Shown here piece by piece: positions 10,250 through 20,700 of a DNA stretch of 64,000 nt; the first letter of the stretch is position 1, and every line of letters begins with the position of its first letter. The stretch is from Vombatus ursinus (taxonomy: Eukaryota > Chordata > Mammalia > Diprotodontia > Vombatidae): contig NW_020949602.1 of assembly GCF_900497805.2 (NCBI RefSeq), positions 970,082-1,034,081 on the forward strand, in the 5' to 3' direction. Below the pieces are notes generated by a model. That model did no database searches, was not told the origin of the DNA, and saw only the letters and a program-made list of their open reading frames with translations. A program made the position numbers and the translations under genes.

Positions 10250-11030
10250 ATGAGATGTTATGGAAACCCCCAAAGTGTCTCCTGCTATTCTCGTAGAGAA
10301 GATGGAGGAATGCAGACTAGAAGATGGATTCAGAGTCATTGTTAATGGTTCAGTGTCCACGTGGCAGACAGTCTCCGGTGGAGTGCCTCAGGGAGTAGCC
10401 CTGGGCTACTCAATGCTTTTGTCGGTGACCTGAATGGGGTCATCGGTGGCATGCTCATGAAGTCTGCAGATGACAAAAAGTTAACACACTGTGAGTCAGG
10501 ATCTGCCCCAAAAAATCTTGACAGGAAAGACCATTTGGGCTAAAGCCAATAATATGAAATTCAACAGGAAGTAATGTAAAGGCTTGCACTCGGGTACAAA
10601 AAATCAATTTCATAAGAATAAAATGGGGAAGGCATAGTTAATAATAATGATAGCTAGCATTCATATAGCACTGAAAAGTTTGCAAAGCCATTTACAAATA
10701 AATCTCATTTAATCCTCACAACCACCCTGGGAATTGGATGCTATTATTATCTCCAACTTACAGCTGATGAAACTGAGGCACAGACAGATGTTGTGACTTG
10801 TCCAGGGTCATGCAGCTACTGGACTGCATCCAGAATATTGTGTTCAGTTCTGGGTGACAAGGTTTAAGGAGAATATCGACAAAGCTAGATAGAGTTCAGA
10901 GGACAACTAGGATGGGGAAAGGTAGAGAGTCTCTAGTCATCTAACTGGCTGAAGGAAATTGGTGTGTTTAGCTTGAAGACTCATGAGGGAGATGATAGCT
11001 GTTTTCCATAGGACATGAGAGTAAGGAAGG
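10250..11030 (+). mobile_element. L3/CR1 LINE, reverse-transcriptase region, split by a MIR
   Basis: On the + strand 10361-10543 reads through a CR1-type RT segment that includes SADDKKLTHC (the Y/F-ADD catalytic neighbourhood, degenerate) and NLDRK. The element resumes after the MIR at about 10826 with 'gtgttcagttctgggtgaca' and 'gacaactaggatggggaaag', typical of the L3 3' part. It is dead. Confidence 0.7.
10640..10825 (-). repeat. MIR SINE inserted in L3
   Basis: The + strand shows 'tttaatcctcacaaccaccc', 'gctattattatctccaactt' and 'gatgaaactgaggcacagac', a reverse MIR. L3 text lies on both sides, so this MIR inserted after the L3. Confidence 0.75.
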
Positions 11031-11034
11031 AGCT

Positions 11035-11160
11035 TTGAGCACCCCCTCATTTCACAAATAAGGAAGCAGACCTCAAAAGGCTTGACGACCATCACAGTCA
11101 TGGAACTAGGATTGAAACCCAGTCTTGCTGGCTGCCTCTCCAGGGCTTTCTGTAACACCA
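11035..11160 (-). repeat. MIR/MIR3 SINE, reverse
   Basis: The text 'cctcatttcacaaataagga' and 'ggattgaaacccagtcttgc' is a reverse MIR core and box B region. Confidence 0.55.
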
Positions 11161-11680
11161 AGACAGCTCCATAGGGTGGGGACTTCTGGCCCCCATCCTT
11201 CTTCATCAATGCCCACTGGATCCTCCTTACCAAGATTTGAGAAGCGTCTAAAAGGAGCTTGCCCGATGCAGGGTTCAGACCTCCTGCTCTGCAGGTCTTT
11301 GGAGGGTTTCAACCAGGGAACCAATCCCCAGGGAACAGGACTGGAGGGAGATTCTTCTCCCTGTCAAAGCCTGTCAAAGCCCAGGAAGACTTATTTTGGC
11401 CACACCCCAATTGTGAAGGGAAAAGGAGCTACAGTCTCAAGACCCCAGGCCAAGAATATCCTAAGCAGCCTGGATTCTCTCAACAAGGCACCAGTGCACA
11501 GCACCCACCCCTTCCCTGCTAGGGCCCCTAAGTGGATTTATTTATTTATTCTCACACAGAAGCTGAGCAAAGGCTCTTTGTTTTCATTAGCACATTGGGC
11601 AGTCTTTCTTCTGTGCCACAGAATTCAAATAAAGTTGTGATGATTCAAACATATATTCCCCGGTTTACGAGCACTGCATC
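11161..11680. other. Intergenic, nothing recognised
   Basis: There is an ATTT-rich patch at about 11536-11550. Open frames of up to 171 codons on the + strand have no family resemblance. Confidence 0.45.
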
Positions 11681-11689
11681 CGTTCTTCC

Positions 11690-12020
11690 ATTTATTTGCT
11701 CTGCATACATCTTGAAGACCCAAGTTCCAATCCAGCTTCAGACACACTGGCCGTGATCCTGGTGTAAGTCACCTGTCTGCCTTGGTTTCCTCTTCTGCAA
11801 AGAGGGGACATAGCACCTCCCTCCCAGGGTTTTTTGGGAGATGAGAATGTTTATAACCAAGTGCTTTGCTCACATGCTCGATAAATGCCATGAAGTTGTT
11901 TGCATATTATCTTCCTCCTTATTGGGAGCTCCTGGAGGGCAGATGTTTTTTGCTTTTAAATCCTCAGTGCTTAGCACTGCGGCCCGACACACAGTAGGTG
12001 CTTAATAAATGCTTGTTGAC
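11690..12020 (+). repeat. MIR SINE then L2 tail
   Basis: About 11700-11890 is a MIR ('cccaagttccaatccagctt', 'cctctcccagggtt'-like core, 'gctcgataaatgcc'). About 11910-12020 is an L2 end ('tattgggagctcctggaggg', 'cacacagtaggtgcttaata'). Confidence 0.7.
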
Positions 12021-12129
12021 CAGGTCTGGAGTTCGACTTTCAGAAGACAATTCATTCATTTCTTGTCTTGTTTGAATTCTCTTTTGGCCACTGGTTGCAA
12101 CCTTTGCAGGAATTTCACCCTTTTACAGA

Positions 12130-12340
12130 GTGACACAGTGAGTATGATACAGAACCAGCCTCCAAGCCAGAAGAGCTGGGTTCAAATCCTGCTTCTGACA
12201 CATACTGTGTGGCCCTGGGGAAGTCTGGACCCCTACGATGATGTTTGGAGAAGGTGCCCCTCCGCACTGGACAGCATCCAGTCACTGTCCCCTCAGGGCA
12301 GGGACTGTCTTGCTTGTACCTGTGTTCTATGATTATGGCA
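12130..12340 (+). repeat. SINE head (MIR-like) and possible L2 tail
   Basis: About 12130-12228 has 'gagctgggttcaaatcctgc' and 'actgtgtggccctgggg'. About 12280-12340 has 'cagggcagggactgtcttgc'. Both are on the + strand and truncated. Confidence 0.5.
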
Positions 12341-12559
12341 GCCAGGACACCAAGAGGTGCAGTGGAGGCAAACCATTTGATGCCTATTACAAGTTCTCCC
12401 CATCTGTCCAGGCCCCAGCTGCCATCCGGAAGGCGAGTCTGCCCATTTGACAGAGCAGGTAACTGAGGCCTAGAGAGTCATCGCAGAGACTTGGCCAAGG
12501 TCTTTGCTGGTCACGTTGGAGCAGAACCACTTGGTGCATCACTCCCCAGGGCAGCAAAG

Positions 12560-13260
12560 ATGCAGGGAGACCAGCAAGGAACCAGATTGGGGAAAAGCGC
12601 TTGGGCAAGGTCAGGGTGACGGAGCACATCTGCAAGCACAGGTTTGTTTGCTCACATTATTGACAGGAGGGGCTGGAGGTGGGGGAGGTCAACAAGGAAA
12701 TGGGCCAGCTGCTGGCACCCAAGGCTCCCATTGTGTTTCCTGCAGCATGGAAGGGGGCAGGAGGGGAAGAAGCTGGGGCAATCACAGGGCAAGGCATTCA
12801 ACAAAATCCAATATTTAATCGGGCTGCGGCAGTGGGGCTGACCTCTCTCCACACCCTCAATCAACTTAGCCCAGCGGCCTTGCCCAACGTGGTAAGATAA
12901 GCGCCTGCTAACAAGGGGAGAAAAAGGCCCCCAAACCTAAACCGCCCCCACTGTGATAAGCAGACCTTGGGAACAATTATCAGCTCCAGACCACAAGGTG
13001 AGGGAGCCCTTACCCCCTCACTTGCTGCCTATAATGGCTACAGGTTCCCCATCACCCACAAAAGGGTCTCTGAGCCTACCATTGTTTCTAGGGGCTCAAA
13101 AACAATGACAAGTCGTGTTGGGATGAGGAAGCCAGGAACTGAGGCGCTCCCCTCCTCCTAATCCAGGGGAGACCCTTGAAGGGGGGTTTGTGGGACCCTG
13201 TTCTGGGCTTCTCTCCAATGGGAGATGTCACTAATCACTTGTAATGTTGCACCTTCCTCC
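12560..13260. other. Unique block with a GATA-motif cluster
   Basis: There is no recognised interspersed repeat from about 12560 to 13260. Three GATA-type motifs lie within 90 bp: AGATAAG at 12895-12901, TGATAAG at 12954-12960, and TTATCA (TGATAA on the other strand) at 12977-12982. It is a candidate enhancer near the SSBP3 3' end. Function is inferred only from the motifs. Confidence 0.35.
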
Positions 13261-13264
13261 GGAT

Positions 13265-13390
13265 GTTCGGATGATAGGATCAGATGTTTAGAACCAAAGA
13301 TGACCTAGAGACCCCAGAGGCCGTCTGCCAGAGGAGAAACATAGTGAACACCAGACGTAGGTCCTCTGCTTCCAATACGCCCTTATAACA
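13265..13390 (-). repeat. MIR3-like SINE, reverse, decayed
   Basis: The text 'agaaccaaagatgacctaga' and 'gtaggtcctctgcttcc' fits a decayed reverse MIR3. Confidence 0.4.
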
Positions 13391-13949
13391 ACATTTCACT
13401 GCAATATTAGGAGACTGAAAGGACGATCCCCCCTCGCCCCCCCAAATACATGTGACGGCGGCTACAAACCTAAGAACTGTGCACCTGTCTCACTCTGTGG
13501 CCAGGCCCTTGAGATCCTGGAATTCTATCATCTTAGAGCCCCAGAATCTAAAAATGGTGGGGAGTTCAGCTTTATTCAGGGCACACCTTTTTCCTCCCAG
13601 GTTTCTGGCTGGGGGCATTCTAGCCTCTTGGAAAACATCCCAAACAGTAATAAAGTCTGAGGTGTGAAGTGCGAGGCAACAACTGAGGATGTGTGCAGGC
13701 CACAGTCACAATGACATGGTTACCCCATGGTCTTGCCAACGGCCTCCACCTCGACTGATCGGATAGGAGACAGTGTGTATGTGCGTGTGTGCGTATGTGT
13801 GTTCATCCATGGGAAGGGCGGGCAGGCGCAGGCTGGATTCAGCTAGCAGAGGGGTGCAGCTACAAAGGTCTCTCGAGGACCTGCCTCCCGGCCCTTCCCT
13901 GCGCCCTGGCCCTCCCGCCTTGGAACAAGACGCCTTGCCGAAGGAAGCG
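13391..13949. other. Intergenic end, nothing recognised
   Basis: A weak MIR3-like patch is present at 13510-13560 and a short TG patch at 13772-13804. No gene is recognised before the SSBP3 3' end. Confidence 0.45.
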
Positions 13950-13968
13950 CAGATTGTAAACTGTCCAG

Positions 13969-13974
13969 TTTATT
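13969..13974 (-). promoter_or_regulatory. SSBP3: SSBP3 distal polyadenylation signal
   Basis: The + strand TTTATT is AATAAA on the mRNA strand. It is the last canonical hexamer before unique intergenic sequence, about 700 bases past the stop codon. Confidence 0.6.
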
Positions 13975-14182
13975 ATTAGGTCTTTAAATGGCTACAACAG
14001 ACACCAGGAGATTTCATATCTAGACTAGCTTTCCCGCCATAGGGTCACAGCACAAACATACAACAGGGTTGGGTTTTTTTCCTTTTTTTTTGTCTTTTTT
14101 CTGCCTTTTTTTTTTTAAAAGAAGAAAGCAAAGAGGTTGATGGGGGGGGTGGGGGAGAGGGGGTTGCTAGAAGCTTCCGTTT

Positions 14183-14188
14183 TTTATT
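14183..14188 (-). promoter_or_regulatory. SSBP3: Possible internal polyadenylation signal
   Basis: AATAAA on the mRNA strand lies within an A/U-rich part of the 3'UTR, between the proximal and distal signals. Use is unknown. Confidence 0.4.
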
Positions 14189-14402
14189 TCCCCAAAAACA
14201 ACAAAACAAACAAACAAACAAAAAAAAACCCCGATAAAACAGAAACAAAAGAAAAATGAAAAGTGTCACGTACATAGAAGGCCCTCCGCAGAGGGGGTGG
14301 GGGAAGGGGCGGGTGGGGAGGGGCCTGCTCCGCATCTTGAAATATATTCATTTTCTTTTAAGTTTTGTCCTTCATGTTTTATGGAATAAAAAGTTCAGCC
14401 TT

Positions 14403-14408
14403 TTTATT
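14403..14408 (-). promoter_or_regulatory. SSBP3: SSBP3 proximal polyadenylation signal
   Basis: AATAAA on the mRNA strand (inside GCAATAAAAAG), about 270 bases past the stop codon. It would give a much shorter 3'UTR. Confidence 0.5.
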
Positions 14409-14589
14409 GCATGAAACTAAAACTGGGGAGGGGAAGGGGGAGGAGCTGAGGAGGCAGAAGGCGGAGGGGGAAGGTTGAGAGGGGGAGGGGGGAAAAGTCC
14501 CCCCCACCGTCTCCTGGCCAGTAAGTAACACCTCTCTTCTTCTTGCATAATTTCTGGAATCTTCCTGCTTGCCACGGCCGGCTTGCTCG

Positions 14590-14676
14590 GCATCCCGGAG
14601 AAGAGGAGGAGGAGGGAGGAGGGAAGAGGGGGAGGGGGAGGAGGGAAGGGGGAGGAGGAGGAAGAGGAGGGGGGGA
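14590..14676 (-). repeat. Pyrimidine tract (mRNA strand) just after the SSBP3 stop
   Basis: The + strand is (GGA)n/(GAGG)n, so the mRNA strand carries CCUCCU-type repeats directly after the stop codon. It is a simple repeat and a possible site for poly-pyrimidine or poly-C binding proteins. Confidence 0.75.
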
Positions 14677-14677
14677 A

Positions 14678-14707
14678 TCACACGCTCATCGTCATGCTGG
14701 GGGAATA
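14678..14707 (-). CDS. SSBP3: SSBP3 terminal coding exon
   Basis: It encodes YSPSMTMSV and TGA (14678-14680). The acceptor reads CCCGTGCAG. The SPSMTMSV tail is shared by the SSBP2/3/4 family. The 3'UTR continues in the same exon. Confidence 0.95.
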   Translation of the reverse strand, partial: YSPSMTMSV

Positions 14708-17700
14708 CTGCACGGGAAGAACACAGACATGGCCCCGGAGAGCCCGTTAGACCAGAATGACCCCCCAACATCAGCCCTCTAAGAACAGGGGCTGCCCCTA
14801 ACCCAGGCTCTACGGGTAAAGGCTGAAACGGATGGCTGTGGGTAGAGAGTTTGGGCCTCCCTCCATGGAGAAGTCCATCCTTTCTCACGTGACTCCAGAA
14901 GCCAGCCCTGCCTTCTTACAGACCCGGTCCCCCTCCCAGCTATTGACTGGGGAGTCTGGGGGGCCCTGCCCCACAGTCCCAGGAAAGGAATGAGGCAGCT
15001 AATGAAGGTCACCAGCAGAACGGAAGCTTTGAACAAAGGGCAGTTTCATTTCTGTCTCTAGTTCCAGTGCTTAGAACGTGGCGGGCGTTCAACAAATGCT
15101 CATAACGTTAGGCCAGCCCAACCGGCCTTGTTTCATAAGTGGGGAAACTGAGGCTCAGAGTGAGTGACTCCCCAGAGGGCCCAGAAGAAGTGAGTCAGGC
15201 CTAGAGCCTGGGTCCGCTGGCTCCCAGCTGAGGGCAGCTTCCTGGCAAGCTGAGCCCGCTCCAGGCCTGCTGAATAAAGACCCAAGGGCACCATTGCAAA
15301 GGGTCATAGCTTGAGACCTGGAAAAGACCTCAGAGGCCTCTGGGTCAACCCCTCTCATTTCAGAGGAGAGGAGAGTGAAGCCTAGGCAGTGGACAGGACC
15401 GAGGTAAGACTTGAACCTGGGCCCACTGCACCCCACGGAGAAGGGCAAATGGGCTAAGACCTCAGGTGTGTGGTTGGCACTCGCACTCTGGGCCAGTGGA
15501 ACATGGCTGCCAACATCTCAGGGCCACCCCCCAACATCTGCCACAGGTAAATTCTCCTGGCTTTGGCAGTGGACCCCAGTGGACCCCAAAGGGGGGCAGG
15601 CAGCGATTCCAGTGCTCCTGGAGATGAGGAGTAGGTGTATGCATGCTCATAGGGAGGTCGCCCCCCAAGGAAGAGGCTTTCCCAGGGTCCCCAACCTTCA
15701 GCTGAGGACATCCACAGGCTTGTAAAAGTAGAGGCCCCCCCCATGGGGAGCTCGCCACACAGCCTCAGGTCAGGTCTCCAGGCCCCCTGGGCAGAGGGCA
15801 GAGCTCTGCACCCTGGGGGTGGCTAAAGGACCCAAGGGAGGGTGCAGAGGACTTACATTGTCATTTTGGAAGGAATGGAGGAAGTTTCCTCCTAATTCGC
15901 CATCATCTCTGGGAGTGCCGGGGGGATTGCTAATGCCACTTATGTTGTTTGGGGAATTCTGCAGAGGGAGAAGGAAAAAAGAGGAGAAGAGAGGGGAGGT
16001 TACAGTCACCGTGCATCCCTCCTGGTCATCCCCGCCCCCCCCAACCCCAGATGAGGGAGCTCCATGGGTCCATGAAGGGCATTCCCAGGGGACTGCACAC
16101 AGCAGGTGCTTAATGAGTGTTCTCGCTCCTGTGTGCCAGAGGCCATGGCTGGGGGCCCGGGGAATGAATGGGCCAATCTGGGGGCCCAGGAGGAAGTGGG
16201 GGTCCTGACTGCCAGCCCCGGGGAAGACCCAGAATGCGGACTCACTTTTGGAAGTCCATCTATGTCACCTGACCCTGAAATGGAAAAAGAAACTCATTAT
16301 GTCGTCAGTGCACGTGTCCAGAACGTTCCTCACAGTTACTGCAGAAGGTGGGGGTGAAAATCACAGCTCCTAGCCAGTCCCTTACCACACAGCGGGCCTT
16401 TACCAGCCCTCAGACAGGGAATGTCAGGGCTGGGAGGGGCCTTAGGACAGGGAATATCAGGGCTGGGAGGGGCCTCAGGACAGGGGGTGTCAGGGCTGGG
16501 AGGGGCCTCAGGACAGGGGATGTCAGAGCTGGGANNNNNNNNNNGCTGGGAGGGGCCTCAGGACAGGGGATGTCAGAGCTGGGAGGGGCCTCGGAACAGG
16601 GAATATCAGGGCTGGGAGGGGCCTTAGGGCAGGGAATATCAGGGCTGGGAGGGGCCTTAGGACAGGGGGTGTCAGGGCTGGGAGGGGCCTCAGGACAGGG
16701 AATATCAGGGCTGGGAGGGGCCTCAGAACAGGGGATGTCAGGGCTGGGAGGGGCCTTAGGACAAGGGGTATCAGAGCTGGGAGGGGCCTCAGGACAGGGA
16801 ATGTCAGGGCTGGGAGGGGCCTCAGAACAGGGGATGTCAGGGCTGGGAGGGGCCTTGGAACAGAATATTAACACCCCCCCCATGCATTTTATAGGTGAAT
16901 TAACAGGACTGAAGGGGGATACCCCCAGCTGCCAGACAGCTGCTCCTCCCACCACCCCATTCTGTGTCAATGACTCTGCTCTCCCTTGAAGGCCCTTCTC
17001 TGGAAACCAAAGGAGCTAAGGGTAAAGTCTACACTTGGTTTTCCCATCAGAATTGTCTTTGTTATTCCTGGAGAAAAAGGGGGTGGGGAAAAGCCTGGAG
17101 CAGCCGACCACTGGTCCCAAATCTCAAACCCACACCTTTCTCTGAGCAAAACCATCCCCCCTTCAAATGCAGCCAGAAGCTTCTGAATGCCATTGTGCCC
17201 TCGCCCCCACCTGCCTCTACTTACCTAAGGATCCGTTCATGTGATGGGGCTCCATGCCGCCCATACCTCCCATGGGGCCATCTGAGCCGGGGCCCATGGG
17301 GAACTGAGAAGACAGAGGGAAGGGGCAGCATGAAGCGGGGGCAGCTCAGCACTCTCCCACCCTCTGCCACACATGCCCCAAGCCCTGGGGGCCCCAGCCC
17401 AGAACAAGGCTCACTCCCCAGGCTCCTGGAGGCCACCTTCGATTTGAGGTGATGGGGGGCTGCGGGGTAGCTGGGGCCGCTCTCTTTCAAATCTGAAATC
17501 CTGCGATTCTGGAAGTGCTTGAAAACCACTGTCCCCCCTCCCCAGGCCTTCTCCTCTCACTCAATCTCCTAGCTCCTCCAACCAGTACTGAGCCGAGTGG
17601 TCTGATCAGGGCGGAGGATGGAGGGACCATGGCTCTGCTCCCTCTGCACCACTGGAGTAGTCTCAGGACTCACTGCCTTGTTGAGCGGCCATGCCACACC

Positions 17701-20700
17701 GCTAGGATGATGTTGGGCTTGGGGTCCCACTAGAACTCCTAATCTTCTACCCCCAGGCTAATAAGTGTTCCTACACAACACTGCTGGAGAGCATGAGCAG
17801 GGAGGGGTGTGTGGATGAAGGTAAACTGTTGACCCACCCACCTTCCCATTCCAGGTGGGCAGTTTAGCCTGGCCACGCCCCGGGGATAGTCATGAACATC
17901 CAGTTTAAGGTTTGCAAAGTGCTGATCCTCACAACAACCCTGCCATTGTTATCCCCATTTTTCAGAAGAGGAAACTGAGGCTGAGAGAGGCCTAGTGTCT
18001 CAGGCAGGATTTGAACTCAAGTGTTCCTGTTCAAGTCACTGAACCAATGGTGGCCAAGACCCCCATCCTACCACCCCTCCCCGCTCCTGTTCTCTTAGGT
18101 GAATTCTGATTCGCTTCAGGAAGGAGGCTCGCAGGAAATGGAGGGCAGCTTCCTGCCACCTGAGGGAAGGGCCTGGTTCACAGATAGGTGGCAAAGTGGA
18201 CAGAGGGCTGGAACTGGAGGCAGAGAAGTCCTGGGTTCAAATCCTGCCTCCGACAAAACCAAGGTAGCATTTGCCCTACGAGAGCTCACATTCTGTTAGT
18301 CACTGGGGTTTGTGAGTCAAGGAAACCCTCAGCCGGAGGGGCCTCGAGGATCCCACGCTCACCCGCACTCACCCGTGCTCACAGGATTGATTTTATCTGT
18401 ATGTTTTCACTGGTCTGGGGGATGACTGGTGAGGTCAGGTAACTCCTGACTCCAATGTGGACGGGCCCATTCTGGTCTCAGCGCGTGGCCTGGGCCAGCG
18501 TGGGTCACGGGGACAACTTGGCTTCTCTAGCCACTGTCTCACAGTCTCTAGCTCATCCCATTTAGTGTTGGAAGGAATATTAGATCTCTGGTTTAATCCC
18601 CTCATTAGCTCAGTGGTTAGAGCACTGGGCCTGCAGTCAGAAAGATCTGCATTCAAATCCAGCCTCAGATACTTACTGGCTGTACTACCTGGGATAAGTG
18701 TCACTTTACCTCTGTTTGCCTCAGTTTCCTCCCCTGTAAAATGGGGATAGTAACAGCACCTACCTCCCAGGGTTGTGGTGACAACCAAATGAGATCTTAA
18801 CTACAAAGTGCTTAGCACGGTGCTTGGCACACAGTAATAAATGTGAGTTATCATGGGCAGGGAAACCAAAGCCTAGAAGGGGAAGCAACTTTCCAGGGTC
18901 ACAGGTAGCCAATGGAAAGCCGGGAGTAGAACCCGTGTCTTTTGATTTCCAAGATAGGACCCTTGCCTCCTGATGAAATGCCTCCCCTTCAAGCCTTAGC
19001 TCAGGTACCTCCTCCTCCCTGAAGCCTTCCCGGATCCTTCTCCCTCCCCACCTCAGGTGTTCTCTCCCTCCTTCCAGCCTCGGCTTTGCTCTCGCCCCCT
19101 GTACTGAGGGTCTTACCCACCAGGAAAGGGGCCCGTGCCTGCTTCCCCCAGACCCCACTGCTTCCAGCAGAGTCCTGGCCCCAGGATCCCAGACCAGAGC
19201 TGGCCAGGACCTCGGCTCACCCAGTCCGTCCAGGCTCCTCATTTTACAGCTGAGGAAGTCCGAGGCCCAGGGGGAGCCCAGGGTGGGATTCCCACAGGCC
19301 TCCCTGACTCTAAGCCTTGCCCTGCCACAATACACTTGATAAACATTGATTCAATCAGGTTATTTCCACACTCCTCCAGGCCTGTGCTGGGTCCCCATCC
19401 CCAAAAGGCCCGGCCCTGCCCGGGACCCCCGGTCTTGGCAGTACCCCAGCTGCCCCTTGGCCTCCCAAACAGGCGCCAAGCACCCCCGAGCTAATCCTCT
19501 CTTGGAGGGTTTGTTTTCATCTCTCTCTGGTAACAAATGGTTGAAATCAATTAAACGGGCTTTCCCCTCAGCTGATGAAGTTAATTATGATTTGTTATGG
19601 TATCTGATATGTAAATGATTAGAAAGCAGACTTACATTGGACCGGCTGCCTCCGGGCGGCACGGGATTAATCATTGTGTAGATATTGTCACTGGAGTTTG
19701 TGGAGTCTGGAGAAGAGTTGGGGGGGGGGGGGGGTGATTAATTCATTTCTTAATTAAAACAAACTCATGCCACTTGAACCCATTCTTTTGTATTTTATCA
19801 CCGAAAATTCCCTCTAAGTACTGCCATTTTCTGGCTAATTTGTATTTAATGAAGATTCACAAAGTTTTTAATCACAGAAAATTCAACTGTGAAAATTATC
19901 CAACCCAGCCCTGTCCATCCTCACCCCCCTTGCCCGCCATGGGCACTTGGAGGCAAACAGCGCTGGCACTGCCCAGGCTGCCCTGGCCAGGGAATGCAGA
20001 CGGCGCTGCCCCCACCTCGCCCCAGAACCTGGGGGGAGATGGGAAGGGAGGGACCAGGGCCATATGGAGAGCTTTGTTGTGACCTAGCCTGAAATGTAGG
20101 TCAGAGAGCTCATAAAAATGCAGCAGCAGGAGGTGGGGGGAGGGAGAGAAGGAGAGAGAGGGAGGGGGAGAAAGGGAGAGAGGGAGGGAGTGAGAGAGAG
20201 GGAGAGGGAGAGAGATGATCGAGGCCCTACCCCTGCAGCTGGGAGGGGGGGCTGGGGAGCTCCCTCCTCCTTCCCCTCCCAATTAGCATTAAAATGTCTA
20301 TTTGAAAACCCACTAACAAGTTTACAAGCAGAGCAGACACCACATGGAACATCCTCAAATTCCTGTCTCAGCTGAGGGCTCACTCACTTCTCTCTCGCCT
20401 ACCCTGGGTCCCAGGGGGTAGGCGGCATGGCTCCCCAGCCAAGGATCACCCTAAGTCTATAAGCCCTTCAGTGGGCTCGACGGAAGGGAGCCCCGACTGG
20501 ATAGCTGGGGAAACTGGGGCTGAGAAGGCAGGTGAGTCTTCCAGGGCCACATGGCTAGTCAGTTAGCAAGCATTTGAAGCACCTGCTATGTGCCAAACTC
20601 GTGCCCAATATAGTCTGGGGACAGAAAGGGAAAAGCATGGCCTGCCCTCTAGGAGTGACCAGTCTAATGGGAGAGACAACGTCCCAACAGCTACACACAA

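Larger units (their letters stand above)
13950..14677 (-). other. SSBP3: SSBP3 3' UTR
   Basis: This is the untranslated sequence after the TGA at 14678-14680. On the mRNA strand the first ~90 bases are almost pure pyrimidine (C/U). An AU-rich part follows around 14340-14410, then an A/U homopolymer-rich part at 14045-14240. Three AATAAA signals are present (14403-14408, 14183-14188, 13969-13974). The distal end near 13950 is inferred from the last signal. Confidence 0.7.

Noticed and set aside
14379-14888. 169-codon - strand frame over the SSBP3 terminal exon
   Set aside because: It is in a different frame from the verified SPSMTMSV ending and is caused by pyrimidine-rich simple sequence.
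16411-16872. Regular ~33 bp repeats, superficially like a CRISPR array
   Set aside because: The repeats are directly adjacent with no unique spacers, and the setting is a vertebrate intron. It is a minisatellite.
16348-16989. 213- and 186-codon repetitive open frames on both strands
   Set aside because: They are produced by the 33 bp (11-codon) minisatellite and cross an N gap. A repeat protein is not supported.
18600-18680. tRNA-like box A and box B
   Set aside because: They belong to the head of a MIR SINE with its core and tail attached. No cloverleaf with a CCA-ready acceptor stem is evident.
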